From Laterigemmans sp052161645 (GTDB lineage: Bacteria; Planctomycetota; Planctomycetia; Pirellulales; Pirellulaceae), in the NCBI GenBank assembly GCA_052161645.1, contig CP197414.1: DNA of 64,000 bases. One strand, 5' to 3'. A model generated the notes under the pieces. The model worked only from the letters and a program-made list of their open reading frames with translations. It had not been told where the DNA came from and searched no databases. The stretch's first letter is position 1; each line of letters opens with the position of its first letter. The position numbers and the translations under genes were made by a program. Below, piece by piece: positions 7,732 through 16,601 of this stretch.

Positions 7732-9027
7732 CTAGAGAATGCGTTTCGGTGGCAGCAACAGGTTGGCGACCAACAACCCGCCAACCAGCGACCCGGCGGC
7801 CAGCACCATGGCAAAGGCCAACTCGACTCCGCGAATTGTTTCCGCTTCGAGCAACGCCGTTAAGGAACGATAGCCGAGCGACCCGGGGACCAAGATCAAC
7901 AGCCCTGGTGTTTGCACCGCCATCGCCGGGCGGTTCTTCAGCCGTGCATACAAGTTACTGCCGCAGCCGACGAACAACGCGCCGCAGAACGAACCAACCG
8001 CCGGCGCAAAATTGGTGCTCAAGTACTGACTGGTCAAAAACCCGCCGATGCTGACCAGGAACACATAGGCCCATTGCCCCAGCGGCACGCGGAACAAGAC
8101 CCCAAAAGCGGCCGGGGCCAGGGCTAAGGCAATCCACAGCCACCAACCAGGCCCGGGGGCGTGCACAAAGTAGGGCGGTTCCCCCGGCGCGTGCATGCCT
8201 TTGGGTATCACGTTCCAGGCCAACGCAACGCCCATTACCAAAGTGATCAAGCGCACCGAAGCCCCAGCCAACCGCGCACTGCCCGAGGAGAGGTGCCCGA
8301 GTGCCAATTCGGTAAGTGCGATCGTAAGCGCTAATCCGGGCACCGGTAAAATCAAAGCGGCCAGCGTGACCAACCGATCGTCGAGCGCCACGAACTGTTG
8401 CGCCATGATCAACGCCAAGACGGCGACCGAAAAGCCGGCAACCGGTTCGAGCAATCCCGATTCGCCCCCCAACGGACCGCTCAGCATCGTCATGCCGGCA
8501 ATCACAAAACCCAGCAAAGCGGCCACGACGACTTCCGGAGCGCCGCCACCGAAAATTACCGCCACGGACCCGCAAGCAACTCCCGCCGCGACGGTCGTGA
8601 TCGCTGGTGAGTAGACCGATTTTGCCGCCGCTGCCGCCTCCAACTGCTCCAGGGCCGTATCGATCGCCAACTCGCCAGCCGATAGCTGATCCAAAATCGC
8701 ATCAAATGCCAACAGCTTGCTGACATCCACATCACCCGAATTGACCCGCCGCAGAATCGTCCGCTCGCGATTCCCCGATCGCAGCGAAAAGACCAACGAG
8801 GTGGGTGTGTAAAGTACCGTCGCGCCGACGCCCAAACGAACCGCGAGAATGTCGACTAACCGTTCCAGACGATAGGAGGGCGTACCGTATTGGTGCAGCA
8901 ACTCTGCGGTGCGGACCAAAAACAATTGAGTTCTATCGAGAGGTTGATCCTCAGCATACGAACTGGATTCACGACGGCTGGATTCACGAGGGCTGGGTTG
9001 ACGAGGGCTGGGTTGACGAGGGCTCAC
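7732..9027 (-). CDS. ThrE-like threonine/serine exporter family protein
   Basis: 431 residues with the two-part layout of the ThrE family: an N-terminal DUF1212-type part (about 30-270; the motif GTPSYRLERLVDILA followed by LGVGATVLYTPTSLVFS is characteristic) with several hydrophobic helices, and a C-terminal DUF3815-type part (about 290-430) with more membrane spans. In Corynebacterium ThrE exports threonine and serine; the substrate here is inferred only. The GTG start at 9025-9027 overlaps the stop of the upstream isomerase-like gene (GTGA), indicating translational coupling. Its first ~20 residues are a repeated SPRQP/SRRES peptide encoded by a 15-bp tandem repeat, so the true start could lie further in. 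Confidence 0.85.
   Translation of the reverse strand: MSPRQPSPRQPSPRESSRRESSSYAEDQPLDRTQLFLVRTAELLHQYGTPSYRLERLVDILAVRLGVGATVLYTPTSLVFSLRSGNRERTILRRVNSGDVDVSKLLAFDAILDQLSAGELAIDTALEQLEAAAAAKSVYSPAITTVAAGVACGSVAVIFGGGAPEVVVAALLGFVIAGMTMLSGPLGGESGLLEPVAGFSVAVLALIMAQQFVALDDRLVTLAALILPVPGLALTIALTELALGHLSSGSARLAGASVRLITLVMGVALAWNVIPKGMHAPGEPPYFVHAPGPGWWLWIALALAPAAFGVLFRVPLGQWAYVFLVSIGGFLTSQYLSTNFAPAVGSFCGALFVGCGSNLYARLKNRPAMAVQTPGLLILVPGSLGYRSLTALLEAETIRGVELAFAMVLAAGSLVGGLLVANLLLPPKRIL
8963..9022. repeat. Four tandem copies of a 15-bp unit in the 5' end of the thrE-like gene
   Basis: Units begin at 8963, 8978, 8993 and 9008 with a consensus CTGGRTTSACGAGGG on the plus strand. The period is a multiple of three, so copy number changes would only lengthen or shorten a charged N-terminal peptide. 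Confidence 0.8.
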
Positions 9028-10001
9028 GGTGCGGCGGTAATCGCTTTCGAGTCAGCTCGGGCAACGGCGGCGCGCATTTTCTCAATTCCCGTGGTGGCCA
9101 CCAAGTCCGCCGGTTGGGCCCAATATGTTTCGTTAAACAGCTCCAGCGATAGCACTCCCGCAAACCCGTTGCGATCAAGGTCGCCAAGGATCGCATCCAA
9201 AGGAGCAACACCATCACCCGGGTAAACGCGATCACTATCTTTGATTTCTGCGCGGGCCGGTTGCGACGGATAATCATTCATATGAAAGACATGAATCTTA
9301 TTGGCCGCCAACATCGAAAGACCGGCAAACGATGAGCCACCTTTGTAAATGTGATAAACGTCGGGCAACACGCAAGCAGACGGATGTCCCGCCTCGGCCG
9401 CCACGTAGGCTAATTCTCCCAACCGGCTGAGCGTCCGCGAAAATCCCCACAACTCCAATTGTGGCACCACGCCCGTCTGATCCCCCAATTCCAACAGCGC
9501 TCGATAACGCTCGGCAATGACTGGTAGATCGGGCCCAGCCTCGGTGTGGGCGCCGATCGGCGGCGCGGCGATGCGTTTGCCACCGATCGCCGCCAGCATC
9601 TCCATATCGCGGCGCGCTTCCGCCAAACCATCCTGCCTCGCTTGTGAATCATCAACGATCCAACGAGCAAAGCCAATCGCACTCTCAACGCTCAACCCGG
9701 CATCGACAATCCGTTTGCCCAGTTCGGCTAACTGGCCCCCTTCCTCAATGTAACGACGCAAATCGCCAATCCACGGCTCAATCGCCTGATACCCGGCCCG
9801 TGAGCACAACTCCACTTGCTCGACAATCCCCAATTTTTGCCCCCGCACCGTGCTGGTGTTCAGGCAGTACTTTACCCGCTGACTCAGCGGCTGAAGGGCT
9901 GGCGATTGCTGATTCGCCACGGCAACCGACTGGCCGCAGCCGATGCTGACGGCGGAACCAACGGCTGCGGAAGCCAGCATCTGTCGACGAGTAATCGGCA
10001 T
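9024..10001 (-). CDS. Exported sugar-phosphate isomerase/epimerase-like TIM-barrel protein
   Basis: 325 residues. A twin-arginine type signal (TRRQMLASAAVGSAVSIG) is followed by a xylose-isomerase-like TIM barrel (AP endonuclease 2 fold). Features of that fold are visible: an early YQAIEPWIGD, a Glu in LELWGF, an Asp-Tyr/His in LPDVYHIYKGG, HMNDYPSQP and a late Glu in LSLELFN. Hydroxypyruvate isomerase- and epimerase-like members use such Glu/Asp/His residues to bind a metal. The gene follows the DUF1080 gene by 20 bases and overlaps the ThrE-like gene by three bases, forming an apparent three-gene operon. The substrate cannot be deduced. Confidence 0.87.
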   Translation of the reverse strand: MPITRRQMLASAAVGSAVSIGCGQSVAVANQQSPALQPLSQRVKYCLNTSTVRGQKLGIVEQVELCSRAGYQAIEPWIGDLRRYIEEGGQLAELGKRIVDAGLSVESAIGFARWIVDDSQARQDGLAEARRDMEMLAAIGGKRIAAPPIGAHTEAGPDLPVIAERYRALLELGDQTGVVPQLELWGFSRTLSRLGELAYVAAEAGHPSACVLPDVYHIYKGGSSFAGLSMLAANKIHVFHMNDYPSQPARAEIKDSDRVYPGDGVAPLDAILGDLDRNGFAGVLSLELFNETYWAQPADLVATTGIEKMRAAVARADSKAITAAP

Positions 10002-10021
10002 CGGGGAGCTCTCGAAGGTTG

Positions 10022-10999
10022 TTAGTGTCCAGAAAGATCTAATAACTCGACTTTACGAAAGTGCACGGGATGACTTTCACTTTGTAAAGAAATGGTCCCC
10101 CCGGACAATTGTTTTTCGCCTCCGGCAAGACGAATCAACTCCGCTGCGTGCGAATCTCGCGGATCCAACTGGGGCTGATTATAAGCTAACACTTCCTGGC
10201 CTTCCATCAAGTGCCGAATAATTTCATTGCCACGAACTTCGACTTCGCATACCACCCAGTCATCACCATGGTAAGTTTTCGATTTGGAGCTGGTGCAATG
10301 CCGCATAATCAACTCACCATCCATGACGACATTGGTACCGGGGGTGCACAGATTGGCCGTGGTCCGCGCCGCTTTGCCGTTGCCGCCTAACAACTGGACC
10401 TCAATCGATGCCGGGAAGTCTTGATCGACCGACATCGTTTTGGGATCCTCACCGTGCAGCATCAAGCCGCTGTTGCGAAAAGCCCAACCCGGCCCACCCG
10501 AGCATTGCTCGCCGACAAACCGATACTCCACTCGCAATCGATAGTGCGTGTAGGGTGTCTTGTAAAAGATGTGCCCAAAGGTCTCATTGAATTTCTCATA
10601 ACCTTCGTAGCCCACCTTCAACAGACCATCTTCAACGCGAAAGGTGTTATTGAAATTCTCACCCAGTTCGTGGTAGCGAATCTTGATGTTCCAGTCGTCG
10701 AGGTCGCGACCGTTGAATAACTGAATCCACTGTTCCGCCTCGCCGCCCTGCTCGGCGGCGGCCTGTTTGGTGGCAGCCTGCTCAGGGGCTTGAGGCTGTT
10801 CGGTCGCCGCGGCGGGGCAGCTGCACAGCAGGCTAGCAAAGCTGACCACGATCAAGCAGCAGACCAGCTGGCGGGCCCCATGCAAGTTGACGCTGGACCA
10901 TTGGCCCGGCAAACGACCAGGGACGAGTGTCGCTGCCGAGTCGCCGGTGATTGATTTAGCGGACAGTAGCGTGGAGGATTGAAAAGTGGGCATTGGCAT
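10022..10999 (-). CDS. DUF1080 (3-keto-disaccharide hydrolase-like) lipoprotein
   Basis: The DUF1080 domain starts at WIQLFNGRDLDDWNIKI, the hallmark of this family, and continues through the concanavalin-like sandwich to HFRKVELLDL. Some DUF1080 proteins cleave 3-keto-glycosides; many planctomycete members have unknown substrates. A hydrophobic segment ending in LLCSC suggests a lipoprotein signal preceded by an unusually long polar N-terminal part. I use the ATG at 10999; the frame extends to a GTG at 11089 and an internal TTG nearer the signal is possible. Followed by the isomerase-like gene in the same orientation, which fits a role in carbohydrate handling. Confidence 0.85.
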   Translation of the reverse strand: MPMPTFQSSTLLSAKSITGDSAATLVPGRLPGQWSSVNLHGARQLVCCLIVVSFASLLCSCPAAATEQPQAPEQAATKQAAAEQGGEAEQWIQLFNGRDLDDWNIKIRYHELGENFNNTFRVEDGLLKVGYEGYEKFNETFGHIFYKTPYTHYRLRVEYRFVGEQCSGGPGWAFRNSGLMLHGEDPKTMSVDQDFPASIEVQLLGGNGKAARTTANLCTPGTNVVMDGELIMRHCTSSKSKTYHGDDWVVCEVEVRGNEIIRHLMEGQEVLAYNQPQLDPRDSHAAELIRLAGGEKQLSGGTISLQSESHPVHFRKVELLDLSGH

Positions 11000-11120
11000 T
11001 GTTGGGATTGAAGGCTGGGGAAGTGTGCTGGGCACTTGACTGGGGCTCAGGAAAGCGTGACATTCGCTTTGTCGGTGAAGCTTTAGCACTCTACCATGAT
11101 TCTTGCCATCAGCGTGGTCA

Positions 11121-11777
11121 ATGTCTGACAGTCGTTTACTCGAGCCGACTTTTCTATTTCGCTTTCACGTGAACTTGCGGAAGCACTCGCTGCGTTGGGG
11201 CAAGACAGGCTTAAAGTTGCCCGAAGAGACCCGTCTGCCAGCTTTTACAGCCCTCGATGGGGGCCCTAATTTTGGTGACGTGCGGCTTGCTTGGAGCAGC
11301 AAAGGGTTAGGATTTTGGGTTCGCACTCAAGGCAAGAAAAAGCTTCCTTGGTGCAATCCCGACCGCGCTGCCGAGAGCGACGGGCTGCAACTCTACATCG
11401 ATACGCGAGATTCCGGCGAGATCCACCGCGGCAATCGCTATTGCCACAAATTTGTGTTCTCACCGTTCGGTGGCGGTACCAAACGCGATCAGCCGATGGC
11501 TGGGCATTACGGCGTCCACCAAGCGCGTGAATCACCGCCGTTTGCCCCGGCCGAGTGCTTCAAAATTTACTCCGCTCCGCTGGCCGACGGCTATCTGCTC
11601 AGCGGCTTGATCCCCGCTCAAGCCTTGACGGGATACGATCCTGCTGAGTACCAGCAAGTCCGTTTCTGTTACTTTCTGACCGACAGCGAACTTGGCTGGC
11701 AAGTTTGCACCTCCCCCAACAGCTTTCCGGTAAGTGTCGACCCCACCATGTGGGTCAGAGCGACGCTAGTCGAGTAG
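11121..11777 (+). CDS. CBM9-like carbohydrate-binding domain protein
   Basis: About 218 residues with no clear signal peptide. The central part resembles the CBM9-like beta-sandwich found at the ends of many planctomycete glycan proteins: DVRLAWSSKGLGFWV, then ESDGLQLYIDTRD, then RYCHKFVFSP. Binding of sugar polymers is inferred from the fold only. I chose the ATG at 11121 (MSDSRLLEPTF) over a TTG at 11103. It is divergent from the DUF1080 gene and 200 bases upstream of korA. Standing alone, without a catalytic domain, it has no obvious enzymatic role. Confidence 0.75.
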   Translation: MSDSRLLEPTFLFRFHVNLRKHSLRWGKTGLKLPEETRLPAFTALDGGPNFGDVRLAWSSKGLGFWVRTQGKKKLPWCNPDRAAESDGLQLYIDTRDSGEIHRGNRYCHKFVFSPFGGGTKRDQPMAGHYGVHQARESPPFAPAECFKIYSAPLADGYLLSGLIPAQALTGYDPAEYQQVRFCYFLTDSELGWQVCTSPNSFPVSVDPTMWVRATLVE

Positions 11778-11977
11778 TTCCAAAGCGGAGGGGTGATCCC
11801 GCTAACTTCGCTTGTTTGCCTATTCTCACCGATTTGGGCTGGAAAACGAGTTTTTGCGGTATCCCAAAGCGGACTGATCAATAAAATTGACCTAACCCGC
11901 CTTAAAGTGCCGATCTCGTACAATCATCAGGCACACTGGCTGATTGCATTTCTTAGACGCAGGGAACGATCTCGCAA

Positions 11978-13924
11978 ATGTCCGCCTTACATCCGGGCTC
12001 CGATTCGTCGCAAAAAGCGATTGAACACGTCGATGGCATTACTGTACGCCTGGCCGGTGACTCCGGAGATGGCATGCAGCTGCTGGGCACTCAATTGACC
12101 AACACCAGCGCGCTGTTGGGCAACGACGTGGCCACTTTTCCTGACTTTCCGGCGGAGATTCGTGCTCCGCGAGGAACGCGTGCTGGGGTCAGTGGGTTTC
12201 AGGTCCAATTTGCCTCGCAGGAAATTTTTACCCCCGGCGATGTGCTCGATGCCCTGGTGGTCATGAACCCGGCTGCGTTAGTAACCAACATTGGCGATTT
12301 GCGTCCCGGCGGTTTGCTGATCGTCAACGAGGACGGTTTCAACGACAAAGAGTACAAGCTGGCGAAGACCGATGGGAATCCGCTGAACGATCTGCGGATC
12401 CGCGACAACTATCGTGTCACCGAAGTGTCGATGACGAAGTTGACTCGTGATGCGGTTGCCGAGCTGGGCTTGGGGGTCAAAGAGGCCGATCGCTGCAAAA
12501 ACTTTTTTGCCATGGGTTTGGTTTACTGGTTGTTCGGCCGTTCGCTCGATCCGACGCTGCGGTTTATCGAGGCCAAGTTCGGCAAGAAACCGCAAGTGGT
12601 CGCGGCGAACATCAAAGCTTTGCGAGCCGGATGGGCCTTTGGCGAAACGACCGAAGCTTTCGGCAGCAGTTACCAAGTTGCCGCGGCACGTTTGGAGCCG
12701 GGAACTTATAAGAACATGATGGGCAACCAGGCGCTCGCTTGGGGCCTGCTGGCAGCCGCTCACCGCAGTGGCAAGGATTTGTTTTACGGGACTTACCCGA
12801 TCACGCCGGCGAGCGACATTCTGCACGAGTTGACGAAGTATAAGAATTTTGGCGTCCGCACGTTCCAAGCCGAAGACGAGATTTCAGCAGTCGGTGCTAC
12901 GATCGGCGCGGCTTTTGGTGGCGGCATGGCGGTAACGGCCAGCAGTGGTCCCGGGATCGCGCTGAAAGCCGAAGCGATGGGCCTGGGGGTAATGCTCGAG
13001 TTGCCAATGATTGTCATCGACGTGCAGCGTGGTGGTCCTAGCACGGGGTTACCGACGAAAACCGAACAAGCTGACTTGTTACAGGTGATGTTCGGCCGCA
13101 ACGGCGAAGCGCCCGTTCCCGTGTTGGCCCCGCAAAGCCCGGGTGATTGCTTCAATATTGCTCAGGAAGCATGGGAAATTGCCGTCAGCGCCATGGTGCC
13201 GGTGGTGATACTCTCAGATGGTTACATCGCCAACGGTAGCGAGCCATGGAAGATTCCCGACGTTTCGCAAATGCCGCCGATTGAAATCAGTCACCCCGAA
13301 ATGGCGACCGACAGCGACGAGCCATTTATGCCTTACGCGCGGGACGAAAATCTTGCCCGTCCCTGGGCGATTCCCGGCACTCCCGGACTCATGCACCGCG
13401 TGGGCGGGCTGGAGAAAGAGGATGGCACCGGCAACGTCAGTTACGACCCAGACAACCACCAGCACATGGTGCACACTCGCGAGCGAAAAGTCGATCTGAT
13501 CGCTTCCCGCGTGCCGGCTCAAACAGTGATGGGGCCCGAGTCGGGCGATGTCTTAGTTGTCAGCTGGGGCGGGACCTACGGTGCCTGCCACACGGCCACG
13601 CGACGTTGCCAAGAGGCCGGGATGCAGATCGCGCACACTCATATTCGCTATCTCAATCCCTTGCCGGCGAACTTGGGCGAGTTGCTCGCGAACTATAAGA
13701 TGGTCGTGGTTCCCGAGCTGAACACAGGGCAACTGCGAATGCTGCTCCGCTCCAAATACCTGGTCGATTGCATCGGTATCAATAAGATCAAAGGCAAACC
13801 GTTTGCGGTCAGCGAGCTAGTCGAACAACTGACTGACTTGGCCGCCACGCTGAAGCCCGCAGCCGAAGCCAGTGAAGCAAACGGCAAAGCCAGCAAAGGC
13901 GTCGTACAGAGCAAAGCGGGATAA
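11978..13924 (+). CDS. korA: 2-oxoacid:ferredoxin oxidoreductase, alpha subunit (gamma-alpha fusion)
   Basis: 648 residues. Together with korB it makes a 2-oxoglutarate- or pyruvate-type ferredoxin oxidoreductase, which decarboxylates a 2-oxoacid to acyl-CoA with ferredoxin reduction. The first ~200 residues are the gamma domain (GDSGDGMQLLGTQ, PDFPAEIRAPRGTRAG); the alpha/pyrimidine-binding part follows (YPITPASDILHEL, FQAEDEISAVGATIGAA, QRGGPSTGLPTKTEQ) and the C-terminal transketolase-like domain ends with LRSKYLVDCIG. The fused gamma-alpha layout is typical for KorA. The substrate is inferred. korB follows after about 140 bases that contain an inverted repeat. Confidence 0.93.
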   Translation: MSALHPGSDSSQKAIEHVDGITVRLAGDSGDGMQLLGTQLTNTSALLGNDVATFPDFPAEIRAPRGTRAGVSGFQVQFASQEIFTPGDVLDALVVMNPAALVTNIGDLRPGGLLIVNEDGFNDKEYKLAKTDGNPLNDLRIRDNYRVTEVSMTKLTRDAVAELGLGVKEADRCKNFFAMGLVYWLFGRSLDPTLRFIEAKFGKKPQVVAANIKALRAGWAFGETTEAFGSSYQVAAARLEPGTYKNMMGNQALAWGLLAAAHRSGKDLFYGTYPITPASDILHELTKYKNFGVRTFQAEDEISAVGATIGAAFGGGMAVTASSGPGIALKAEAMGLGVMLELPMIVIDVQRGGPSTGLPTKTEQADLLQVMFGRNGEAPVPVLAPQSPGDCFNIAQEAWEIAVSAMVPVVILSDGYIANGSEPWKIPDVSQMPPIEISHPEMATDSDEPFMPYARDENLARPWAIPGTPGLMHRVGGLEKEDGTGNVSYDPDNHQHMVHTRERKVDLIASRVPAQTVMGPESGDVLVVSWGGTYGACHTATRRCQEAGMQIAHTHIRYLNPLPANLGELLANYKMVVVPELNTGQLRMLLRSKYLVDCIGINKIKGKPFAVSELVEQLTDLAATLKPAAEASEANGKASKGVVQSKAG

Positions 13925-13965
13925 GTATCAGATACCAAGTCGTTCACTTCGCCGAAAGTATAACC

Positions 13966-14031
13966 AAGTCGCCTTTCGCTCCGCCGAGAGTTTTGAAGGA
14001 CAGATACTTTCGACGGAGCGAAAGGCGACTT
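13966..14031. repeat. Perfect 18-bp inverted repeat between korA and korB
   Basis: AAGTCGCCTTTCGCTCCG at 13966-13983 pairs exactly with its reverse complement at 14014-14031; the 30-nt loop is unrelated. The 3' arm lies 34 bases before the korB start. It could attenuate korB relative to korA, protect the korA mRNA end, or be a dispersed REP-type element. Confidence 0.85.
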
Positions 14032-14064
14032 AGCAAAATTCAAAAAAAGCAATTCGAGTCGATT

Positions 14065-15075
14065 ATGAATCTACCAGTCCTCAAAGCTACTGATTTCGCC
14101 AGCGATCAGGACATTCGCTGGTGCCCTGGTTGTGGTGATTATTCGATCCTCGCGCAAATGAAGAAAGTGCTACCCGATCTGGGTGTGCCGCGTGAGAAAA
14201 CCGTGTTCATCAGTGGCATCGGCTGCAGCAGCCGGTTCCCCTATTACATGAACACCTATGGGATGCACAGCATTCACGGTCGCGCACCCACTTTTGCGAC
14301 GGGGCTAAAATCGACGCGTCCCGATCTCAGCGTCTGGGTGATCACGGGTGATGGCGATGCGTTGAGCATCGGAGGGAATCATTTCATCCACTGCTTGCGC
14401 CGCAACCTAGATATCAACATCATCCTGTTTAACAACCGGATTTATGGTTTAACGAAAGGGCAATACAGCCCCACGAGCAATGAAGGGCACGTCACCAAGA
14501 GCACGCCCATGGGCTCGATCGACCATCCCCTGAATCCGTTGAGCGTCGCTTTGGCTGCGGAAGCAACTTTCGTGGCCCGCTCGATCGATGCTCACGTCAA
14601 ACACCTCGGCATGACGCTGCAGCGAGCGGCCGCTCACAAGGGAACTTCGCTGGTCGAAGTCTATCAGAACTGCAACGTCTTCAATGACAAAGCGATGGAC
14701 TACGCCCAATCTCGCGATCTGCGGCCCGAGCACACCGTGGAGCTCGAGCACGGCAAACCCTTGATCTTCGGCAAAGATCGTGACAAGGGGATTCGGATGA
14801 TTGGTGGCCGGCTGGAAATTGTGAAAACGTCCGAAGTGCCGGCTGACGATTTGCTGATCCACGACGAGACGAGCCACAACTCGACCCTGCATTACATGCT
14901 CAGCCGCATGCGATACCCCGAATTCCCCGAGCCGATCGGGGTGCTTCGCGCCGTGGAAGGGGTGGCCACTTACGACGAGCAGATCAACGACCAGGTCCGT
15001 GTGGCCCAGGAAACTCGGGGCCGCGGCGATCTGCAAAAACTGTTCAACAGCGGCGACACCTGGCAAGTTGCCTGA
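14065..15075 (+). CDS. korB: 2-oxoacid:ferredoxin oxidoreductase, beta subunit
   Basis: 336 residues; the thiamine-diphosphate-binding partner of KorA. The N-terminus has the cluster motif RWCPGCGDYSI, followed by GIGCSSRFPYYMNTYGMHSIHGRAPTFA shortly after (cited in parts of the same block), a TPP motif beginning GDGDALSIGGNHF and ending NNRIYGLTKGQ, and a later Cys in YQNCNVF. These four cysteine positions are those that hold the [4Fe-4S] cluster in simple KorB proteins. The ATG at 14065 is chosen because upstream sequence is occupied by the inverted-repeat arm; the frame itself stays open to 13993. A terminator follows. Confidence 0.93.
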   Translation: MNLPVLKATDFASDQDIRWCPGCGDYSILAQMKKVLPDLGVPREKTVFISGIGCSSRFPYYMNTYGMHSIHGRAPTFATGLKSTRPDLSVWVITGDGDALSIGGNHFIHCLRRNLDINIILFNNRIYGLTKGQYSPTSNEGHVTKSTPMGSIDHPLNPLSVALAAEATFVARSIDAHVKHLGMTLQRAAAHKGTSLVEVYQNCNVFNDKAMDYAQSRDLRPEHTVELEHGKPLIFGKDRDKGIRMIGGRLEIVKTSEVPADDLLIHDETSHNSTLHYMLSRMRYPEFPEPIGVLRAVEGVATYDEQINDQVRVAQETRGRGDLQKLFNSGDTWQVA

Positions 15076-15164
15076 CGGGACCAACGCTATTTTTAATGCG
15101 AAAGCGAAGATTGCGGTCGGAAATCTCTCCTCTAGTCGCTATTAGCAGTCATTTGATTTACCAT

Positions 15165-15202
15165 GGGGAATTGGCCAATCGGGTCAATTCCCCTTTTTTA
15201 TT
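15165..15202 (+). terminator. Rho-independent terminator after korB
   Basis: GGGGAATTG at 15165-15173 pairs perfectly with CAATTCCCC at 15185-15193 over an 11-nt loop and is followed at once by TTTTTTATT. This is the only textbook intrinsic terminator I found in the window. Confidence 0.75.
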
Positions 15203-15239
15203 CCCGCCGATTCCCATTCTGGAACCCCAGAGGACAGCG

Positions 15240-16586
15240 ATGAAAAAAACGACTCCTCCCGCATCACGTCGTGACTTTATCAAGGCGACTTCGACGACGG
15301 CCGCGGCCGCCGCGATGGTCCCATACTTTGCTACCAGCAACCAAGCGTTTGCGAACCAGTCGAAGAACGACCGCCCGCTGATCGGTTGCATTGGGGTTGG
15401 CAGCATGGGCACCGGCGATGCTCGCGGGCATGCCAATTTCGGAGACGTCGTCGCCGTCTGTGACGTTGACTCGCGACGCGCCGAGGCTGCCAAGCAAGAT
15501 GATAAGATCGGCAAGGGGAAAGCCGATGCTTACGGTGATTATCGACGCGTGCTGGAACGCGATGATATCGACGTGGTCAGCATCGTCACGCCCGATCATT
15601 GGCACGTCAAGATTGCCATCGAGGCGCTCGAAGCTGGCAAGCACGTCTTTTGCCAAAAACCTCTCACGCTGACGCTCGAAGAGGGCCAATTAATTCGCCG
15701 CGCTTGCGACAAGCACAAAGATAAAATCTTTTTCATCGGCACGCAGCAACGAAGTGACAAGGGACGCTTCTTGCGAGCCATCAACATGGTCCAACAGGGT
15801 CTGCTAGGTGACATTAAGAATATCACCGTGGGCATCAATGGCAGCCCCAAGGGTGGCCCCTATCCGATCGTCGATCCTCCGGCGGAACTCGATTGGGAGA
15901 GCTGGTTGGGCCAAGCCCCCGAAGTTCCCTATCGCGAGCGTCGTTGTCACTATGAGTTCCGCTGGTGGTATGAGTACTCGGGCGGCAAGTTCACCGACTG
16001 GGGCGCTCATCACGTCGACGTCGCCACGTGGGCAATTGGTGCTGACAAAATTGGCATGGGACCTCTCGAGATCGACGGTACCGATGCCCAACACCCAGTC
16101 CCTTTCAAAGATGGCTATCCGACCGTCGACGATAGCTATAACACCTCGCATGACTTTGCCGTCAAATGCCGTTACGAAAATGGTATTGAGATGAACGTCA
16201 CCAGCCGAGGTGATAATGGTGTGATGTTTGAAGGAACCAAGGGGCGGATTTTCGTCAACCGCGGTCGCATCACCGGACAACCGATCGATGAGAACTGGGA
16301 TAAGGATGTGTATGGTGATGAACAACTCACCGCACTCTACAAGGGCAAGCCTCACGAAGGCCACAAGAACAATTTCTATCGTTGCATTCGTGAAGGTGGT
16401 CTGCCGGTGTCTGATGTTTACAGCCACGTGCAAGCGATGAACACCTGCCATTTAACGGCAATCGCGGCCAGGTTGAATCGCGTACTGAAGTGGAACCCCG
16501 AAAAGGAAGAATTCCTCGGTGACGAGCAGGCTGCTGCGATGTTCGCTCGCACGCCGCGCGAAGGTTACGAAATTCTTCGCGTCTAA
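15240..16586 (+). CDS. Twin-arginine-exported Gfo/Idh/MocA-family oxidoreductase
   Basis: 448 residues. A Tat signal (ASRRDFIKATSTTAAAAA) precedes a Rossmann domain with the NAD-binding GVGSMGTGDARG loop, and the family's FCQKPL motif (variant of EKP) near residue 140. The C-terminal alpha/beta domain contains WWYEYSGGKFTDWGAHHVD, characteristic of the planctomycete-expanded exported branch. Exported members usually carry tightly bound NAD(P) and act on sugars or sugar derivatives, but the substrate is unknown. The ATG at 15240 has GAGGA a few bases upstream and directly gives the signal peptide; an in-frame start at 15096 would be non-standard. The hydantoinase-like gene follows 15 bases later. 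Confidence 0.9.
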   Translation: MKKTTPPASRRDFIKATSTTAAAAAMVPYFATSNQAFANQSKNDRPLIGCIGVGSMGTGDARGHANFGDVVAVCDVDSRRAEAAKQDDKIGKGKADAYGDYRRVLERDDIDVVSIVTPDHWHVKIAIEALEAGKHVFCQKPLTLTLEEGQLIRRACDKHKDKIFFIGTQQRSDKGRFLRAINMVQQGLLGDIKNITVGINGSPKGGPYPIVDPPAELDWESWLGQAPEVPYRERRCHYEFRWWYEYSGGKFTDWGAHHVDVATWAIGADKIGMGPLEIDGTDAQHPVPFKDGYPTVDDSYNTSHDFAVKCRYENGIEMNVTSRGDNGVMFEGTKGRIFVNRGRITGQPIDENWDKDVYGDEQLTALYKGKPHEGHKNNFYRCIREGGLPVSDVYSHVQAMNTCHLTAIAARLNRVLKWNPEKEEFLGDEQAAAMFARTPREGYEILRV

Positions 16587-16601
16587 GGCGGAGTCAACGC
16601 G

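Noticed and set aside
8195..8614. 139-residue plus-strand frame opposite the ThrE-like gene
   Set aside because: It is antisense to clear membrane-protein coding sequence and shows no domain.
13993..14064. Longer korB start (TTG at 13993)
   Set aside because: It would translate the inverted-repeat arm and is not needed for the beta-subunit fold.
15096..15239. Upstream extension of the Gfo/Idh/MocA gene
   Set aside because: The added residues contain the korB terminator hairpin, and the twin-arginine signal would be buried; the ATG at 15240 is better.
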